Part shown: piece after piece, positions 63,426 through 64,000 of the stretch
How positions within the stretch are numbered: the first letter of the stretch is position 1
How the letters are laid out: each line of letters starts with the position of its first letter
Position numbers and translations under genes: made by a program
The notes under the pieces: generated by a model
What the model was told of the DNA's origin: nothing
The model's database searches: none
The model's input: only the letters and a program-made list of their open reading frames with translations
From: Phyllobacterium bourgognense
GTDB lineage: Bacteria; Pseudomonadota; Alphaproteobacteria; Rhizobiales; Rhizobiaceae
DNA: 64,000 bases
NCBI RefSeq assembly: GCF_003337575.1
Contig: NZ_QPJM01000005.1
Span: forward strand, 248,001 to 312,000
Reading direction: 5' to 3'

Positions 63426-63643
63426 GATATGTTCGCGTTTCTGACTACCTTCCCGAATGCCGTCGTCGAACCGATCCATGAACAGGCGATGCCGGTCATC
63501 TTGCGCACCTCTGAGGAAATCGACATTTGGATGAAGGCGCCCGCCGAAGAAGCGCTGCAACTGCAAAGCCCCCTGCCCGACACTGAGCTGTTGTTTTGCC
63601 ACAACCGAAGGCAGAGGAAGAACAACCGCTGCTGCTGCTCTAA
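63426..63643 (+). pseudogene. C-terminal fragment of an SOS-associated peptidase (SRAP family), copy 2
   Basis: Reads DMFAFLTTFPNAVVEPIHEQ, AMPVILRTSEEIDIWMKAPA and EEALQLQSPLPDTEL, then a one-base deletion shifts the frame. Brucella-type SRAP proteins read LFAFLTTEPNAEVGAIHPKA in the same place. The N-terminal two thirds, with catalytic Cys2, are missing. Longer than copy 1 at 53957 and in the same orientation. Confidence 0.65.
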
Positions 63644-63747
63644 TCGGAGGATTGAGCCAGTGCGCTATGAAACCGATGAACATCTGCACTGTGTCGAAGA
63701 ATCCGCAGCAATGCTGGTTCCTATTTCACAACCGAGCGCATGCCCTG

Positions 63748-63867
63748 TCACCCTCTCGGCAGCGCAATCTCGATGTCTAGAGCCACGACGAGCACGGCAA
63801 GTACCATCAGCGTCGCCAACACGGCTACACCGACCGCCAAATTTATATGTCCTCCGAGGGGAGCCAT
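63748..63867 (-). CDS. Small single-span membrane protein (39 residues)
   Basis: GGAGG lies 5 bases before the ATG at 63867. The sequence is a short lead (MAPLGGHIN), one membrane helix (LAVGVAVLATLMVLAVLVVA) and a charged end (LDIEIALPRG). No family recognised; too short to be confident. Confidence 0.45.
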   Translation of the reverse strand: MAPLGGHINLAVGVAVLATLMVLAVLVVALDIEIALPRG

Positions 63868-64000
63868 TGTTGCCTCCATGCGGGACGGCTGACCGCCGTC
63901 CCTGACTAGAGTTCTTTTCATTCTTTCACGCGATAATGACGACGATCTCAAACGAGTCTGGGATCGACGATGACCAGCCACGCCGGCTCAGTACGAACCG

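Noticed and set aside
1-64000. CRISPR arrays
   Set aside because: No regularly spaced short direct repeats were seen.
53193-64000. Second partial copy of the tRNA-Lys 3' end (attachment site)
   Set aside because: None was found by eye within the window.

Overview
The window is one contig segment of an alphaproteobacterial chromosome, most likely from the Rhizobiales near Phyllobacterium, Mesorhizobium, Ochrobactrum or Brucella. The evidence is a RirA-type iron regulator with Irr boxes, a phosphatidylcholine synthase (pcs), an IalB-family protein, GGAAC-N16-CGTT general-stress promoters, and the core block mfd, sdhE, recG, glmS, glmU. The species assignment is inference.

Layout. 1-3214: the tail of a LuxR-type regulator, a small stress-promoter gene, a pentapeptide-repeat protein and a DHA2 drug exporter. 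3604-10945: a transport and redox cluster with a redoxin, a fumarate-reductase/AprA-like flavoprotein, a two-cluster ferredoxin, an SsuABC/TauABC-type ABC importer and a second DHA2 exporter, followed by a convergent OsmC protein. 10981-20913: small secreted proteins, an ECF sigma/anti-sigma pair, an outer-membrane protein with a DUF1254 protein, an alpha/beta hydrolase, a GFA-family protein and a large autotransporter. 21268-26335: many small genes, two palindromic repeats, a TIR element with a TA target duplication, a strong candidate small RNA, and stress-type promoters. 26479-28364: the iron module rirA, bfd, bfr with Irr boxes.

28435-42686: a nucleoside/BMP-type ABC importer, a quinone oxidoreductase with pcs, a UbiH-like hydroxylase, mntH with a Mur-like operator, an AEC transporter, hspQ, an IalB protein, an orphan peptide-binding protein and a DsbA/FrnE-like protein. 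42687-53192: the conserved core mfd, sdhE, recG, glmS, glmU, ccdA and tRNA-Lys(UUU). 53193-64000: an accessory zone. It opens with a decayed HTH gene beside the tRNA and then carries a PAS-sensor kinase with three response regulators, an MFS transporter, an alpha/beta hydrolase and an SDR. It ends in a run of frameshifted gene remnants.

Two fragments of the same SOS-associated peptidase gene (SRAP family) lie as direct repeats on either side of the kinase-to-SDR block, about 9.5 kb apart. The points most worth follow-up are the flavoprotein/ferredoxin/ABC cluster, the three-hairpin small RNA at about 22822-22905, the TIR element that supplies the end of a small membrane gene, and the SRAP-flanked block. 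No function was assigned from a database; all calls rest on motifs read by eye.
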